Shown here: positions 60,761-64,000 of the stretch, piece by piece
How the letters are laid out: every line of letters starts with the position of its first letter
Numbering within the stretch: the first letter of the stretch is position 1
Source: Iris pallida
Lineage: Eukaryota > Streptophyta > Magnoliopsida > Asparagales > Iridaceae
DNA length: 64,000 bases
NCBI GenBank assembly: GCA_029216955.1
Contig: JANAVB010002199.1
Coordinates: 18,529,053-18,593,052, forward strand
Direction of reading: 5' to 3'
The notes under the pieces: model-generated
The model's database searches: none
The model's input: the letters and a program-made list of their open reading frames with translations, nothing else
Told to the model about the DNA's origin: nothing
Translations under genes and position numbers: made by a program

Positions 60761-62403
60761 TGTCACGCCCCGATTCCGTAGAATCGATAGTCGTCCCCCG
60801 GCGTGATGCCGTGCAAGCCTAAGTTGCGCTTGCACAAGGCATAGTCATAATTGTTATCCGAAACACGACAGCAGCAGAATGCGCAGAGTAAATTGAACAC
60901 ACATTATAGAGAAGGAAACATAAGCTTTATTGATAATGAAAACATCATTTTACAGACTCGATACAAAGGCGCCGCGCGGGCTTTTTACAAACTGACTCCA
61001 TTACAAAATGAACGTCGACGAGATAGCCATTCCATACATTCATCCCTTGACTTTACAACCAAAAGTACAAACCACCTGGGATGGTGGGAAGGCGCTCCAT
61101 CTGTCTTCGATGCTTCAACAGCGGAGTCTTCAAAAGGGTTGATCCAAGCTTCAATGCACGGACGAAGCTTCAAAACACGAGCGTTGCCTCCCTTTTACGT
61201 AGCACGCCCTTCCAGATCTATCGCACCTGTATAGAGAGCGAGGATCAGCACAATCAACATGTACTGGCGAGTGGCTAATTAATTTCCAGGCTCTCATTTG
61301 GTTCAAGAATTTGATAAAATCATACAACTTGCTCATTCAGTGGTCTTTCTAACCATCCTAGATGTTTTCATAAGAAGTATTAGGTTACACCAAGGTTTCT
61401 TCCGGCGGAGCGCGCCGTGCGACATAAAAACTTACCATGTTAGTTCATAACAATTTATATCAAGTGTTGATATGGAGGTCAATTGGCCTAACCAGCCATC
61501 TTGGACGTAGCCTGGTATTACGGGACCCTTGCAACGCAAGTAGCGAGCCCCGATGCAAGTCCCCGTCTTACCGATCGCCTTTCCAGCGTTGCCTATTACC
61601 CAGCTCGGCTACAACCAGTTTCTTCCTAGGCCGAGTCGGTCCCGTGGCCCCGGGGTGCCGCTCGAAGAAACCACCCCTTGTCGACAAGTTGTCCAAGTTC
61701 ATGATAGGTTAACATAGTGTATTTTAGGATACCGTTGGGGCTTATTATGTGTTCGATTCATTTACTTGGTCGTTTGCAGGCATGAATTAATTATATCTCT
61801 TTTCAACACAACACATTTCTTCTTTTCCTTCTAACATACAAGACTTGTGTTCTGCAAGCAAATCATTCAATTCTAGTAACATTACTCGAGTTCTCATTTG
61901 AAATAGAGGGTCGAGACGAAGGGGGTCAGCCACTCACCTTGAGTTTTGCTTGAGGCGAGGGACTTGTTGGCTGCGCTAGACGTCGCCTACGCGATCACCT
62001 GAAATCGCACAAGCAACCGATTAGAACACTGTATTATGCAAGAGTTCGATAGGAAATGCGAGCTCGAAATGTAAACCATGAAAACCATCGAAAACATTCA
62101 CGAAAACGCATTCGGAAAACCAAAGCCAAAACCAACGCAAGCGGCGTGAAAAGCAGAGCAACGGGAGGTCTCTCCCGACTCAGCCGCAAAGTCAATCCTC
62201 GAGACGCAACCCGCTGAATATGGGACTTGGTTCCGAAGAATCCATCCCATAACGTGGAATGGACCTTAATTCAACCGTTCCCGTTCGATCGATTCGATCG
62301 ATCCCGACCTATCGGTCCCGACCGAGTCGATAGCAACAGTGTTCCTTTCTCGCGCACCCCGTGGACGAATCGACGGGGCACGATGTAGGGACGGGGCACT
62401 ACA
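60761..62403 (-). repeat. 5' LTR of the chromovirus (right on the map)
   Basis: The same 1,643 bp as 54182-55824, with two mismatches noticed (near 61370 and 61738). It should hold the promoter for gag-pol, transcribed leftward. Confidence 0.93.
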
Positions 62404-62708
62404 CTGCCGCGTTCATCACCACCACCACCACCACTGCCCCTGCGCTCCCGTCCCGTTCCACCCCTCCCCCGCTCCTCTCTGCCCCCCTTCGCTCCCTCCC
62501 CCAGCAGCCAGCAGCAGCGACGGTGGGCAGCGGGGGTGAGGGGGAGGGGGCGCTCGCCGGAGAGGAGGGGGGGTGGGGGGCGCTCGCCAGAGAGGAGGGG
62601 GGAGAAAAGAAATTGGGTTCGGAGAAGAAGACAAAGAGAAAAAGATGGACATTTTCGTCTCTTTTTAATGGTCAAACATCGTTGACCGTCAAAACTACTT
62701 ATATATAT
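62404..62708 (+). repeat. UGT-upstream block, second part of copy 4
   Basis: Continues the block and MITE interrupted at 54181. Its right inverted repeat is shortened: GACCGTCAAAA is joined directly to CTACTT near 62694, losing about 26 bp. It then abuts the start of another block copy at 62709. Confidence 0.7.
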
Positions 62709-63420
62709 CGTTACTCAAAGCATGATTCGTCCAATGTGATCTGCTTCCAGGAACCAGGAAGTTCTCAAAGAACTTCTGGAACGCTCGTTAGTTTGTGGTG
62801 CATCTCACAAAGGGGACTCATATCAATACGGACTAAAATACCAATACTCAAAAATGGAATTTGATATTTTAGATCATCTCATAATCAGTCCAGTTGAGTG
62901 CAGTTATGCCTAAATTAATCCTTTTTTTTTCCTAGAAAAATACTCCCACATGGTATCTACTTATGCCCTACCACACATCATGTGCATACCTCAACACAAA
63001 CTAAATATTATATTGAGATACTCACCAATTTGATGTAGCCGGTGTGGGACTATCTCTCATAGTCTAAAGTCAAAAAATCCAACCCATTCGTTGAATATGA
63101 ATGTGGCCGACACTATGGGGACGAATTACAATTCAGTGGCCGACACTAAAGGCAAAGTTTACTCCTCATTTCTCATTTATGATGTAATATTTCCCATCAG
63201 CTTCTTTCGGAATTACAATGGGAACTTTGGGATATTGAAAATTATAAATGGAATAGTTTAGGACATTGAGCAGCAATTGAGTCTAAAATTGCAAACGAGG
63301 AGCATTAAAAAAAAGAAAAAAAATTATTCCACCTCTTTATGATGTTGGTATATAATATATATTGCTTTAGCTGGTTCACGATTGAGCGGGGAAAGAGAAG
63401 AGAAGAGAAGAGAAGAGAGA
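62709..63420 (+). repeat. UGT-upstream block, copy 5, with promoter deletion
   Basis: Matches 19821-20445, then jumps to the equivalent of 21045. A 599-bp deletion with a 3-bp CTC microhomology removes the whole MITE. TATAATATATATTGC and the (GAAGA)n leader remain, with fewer GAAGA units than copy 2. Confidence 0.8.
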
Positions 63421-64000
63421 ATGGAGCAAGTGACGATAGTCATGGTGCCGTTCACTGCGCAAGGGCATCTCAACCAGCTCCTCCACTTCGCCATCAACCT
63501 CTCCTCCACCTACGTCGACCTCTCCGTCCACTACGCCTCCTCCGCCTCCTACATCCGTCAGGCCAAGTCGCGGGTCCAAGGACGCGACCCGGCCTCCCTC
63601 GAGAAAGTCCACTTCCACGAGCTCCCCCTCGCCCCCTTCCCATGCACCCCCCTCCCCGACCCCGCCTCCAGCTTCCCCAGCCACCTCCTCCTCTCCCTCG
63701 ATGCCGCGTTGAGACTGACGAACCCGCTGGCCGCACTGTTCCTCTCCCTCTCCACCGGGTGCCGCCGCCTAATAGTCGTCTACGACTTCGCAATGTCCTT
63801 CGTCAGCCCGGACGTCACCTCCTTGCCCAACGCCGAGAGCTACCGCTTCCAGTGCGTCCCCTCCCACTTCGACCTCCACAGCTTATGCCACCAGCCCGGC
63901 TTCGACGCCAGCAAGCTGAGGCGGGAGGTCCTCGACGTCATCCTCGACCCCTTCGAGGGGAGCTTAGCCCCCGAAGTCCTGGACTTCCTGACACGTATCT
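63421..64000 (+). CDS. UDP-glycosyltransferase, zeatin O-glucosyltransferase-like (copy 3, 5' part)
   Basis: The first 193 codons of a third UGT, cut by the window edge. All residues that distinguish copy 2 from copy 1 in this part (for example V in SRVQGRD, T in STGCRR, C in RFQCVPS) are of the copy 2 type. I found no difference from 21140-21719. The catalytic-type H16 and the D122 region are present; the PSPG box would lie beyond the edge. Its promoter lacks the MITE, so its expression could differ from copy 2 although the protein start is the same. Confidence 0.9.
   Translation, partial: MEQVTIVMVPFTAQGHLNQLLHFAINLSSTYVDLSVHYASSASYIRQAKSRVQGRDPASLEKVHFHELPLAPFPCTPLPDPASSFPSHLLLSLDAALRLTNPLAALFLSLSTGCRRLIVVYDFAMSFVSPDVTSLPNAESYRFQCVPSHFDLHSLCHQPGFDASKLRREVLDVILDPFEGSLAPEVLDFLTRI

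Larger units (their letters stand above)
54182..62403 (-). mobile_element. Full-length chromovirus (Ty3/gypsy), very young
   Basis: Two 1,643-bp LTRs flank a gag-pol region on the minus strand. The TSD CTGCC occurs at 54177-54181 and 62404-62408. The order gag, protease, RT, RNase H, integrase, chromodomain defines Ty3/gypsy chromoviruses. LTR length and architecture are in keeping with the Tekay/Del group. LTRs are almost identical; I noticed two mismatches. Confidence 0.95.

Overview
The window is plant nuclear DNA. It is a transposon-dense stretch holding a small family of intronless zeatin-O-glucosyltransferase-like UGT genes. The evidence is plant-type UGTs with a PSPG box, a chromodomain Ty3/gypsy retrotransposon primed by initiator tRNA-Met, a CACTA element, hAT- and Harbinger-like elements with exact target-site duplications (TSDs), GT-AG introns and AT-rich intergenic DNA. 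The UGT coding regions are strikingly GC-rich at third positions, but this does not settle monocot versus eudicot.

Region 1-3.4 kb is a Tat/Ogre-like Ty3/gypsy remnant. It has a two-exon gene antisense to the element, a polypurine tract, an LTR (2011-2935), a tRNA-Arg-type primer-binding site and the start of a downstream internal ORF. Region 3.4-7.7 kb holds UGT copy 1 (6228-7640) and its upstream block, which carries an hAT MITE and a second long-TIR MITE close to the start codon. Region 7.7-9.7 kb has a candidate two-exon 3' gene end on the minus strand and a short palindromic repeat cluster.

Region 9730-19522 is a nest. A Harbinger-like element (TSD TTA) contains a two-copy hAT-like composite (TSD GTGTCCTC) and a 7.8-kb CACTA element (TSD CAC). 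The CACTA interior holds four consecutive long inverted repeats. UGT copy 2 (21140-22558) follows, then another MITE, a compound microsatellite and a second copy of the 3.4-6.1 kb block, which lacks its UGT.

Region 26286-53467 is a head-to-tail array of a non-coding LTR retrotransposon: four LTRs and three internal regions, all on the minus strand. It is interrupted by an old gypsy fragment (37333-41635) and by a complete plus-strand non-coding element of the same superfamily (45832-53220, TSD CCGAC). Region 54182-62403 is a very young full-length chromovirus on the minus strand (TSD CTGCC). Its gag-pol frame is intact except for one amber codon at the start of the integrase core. It sits inside the UGT-upstream MITE. 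The window ends inside UGT copy 3 (63421 onward), which looks identical to copy 2 over the visible part.

How it fits together: the only convincing host genes are the UGTs, predicted to glucosylate a cytokinin or similar small molecule, and possibly the 8.0-8.3 kb exon pair. All other coding capacity belongs to mobile elements. The non-coding LTR family shares LTR termini and the primer-binding region with the coding chromovirus, so the chromovirus is a natural candidate for its helper.
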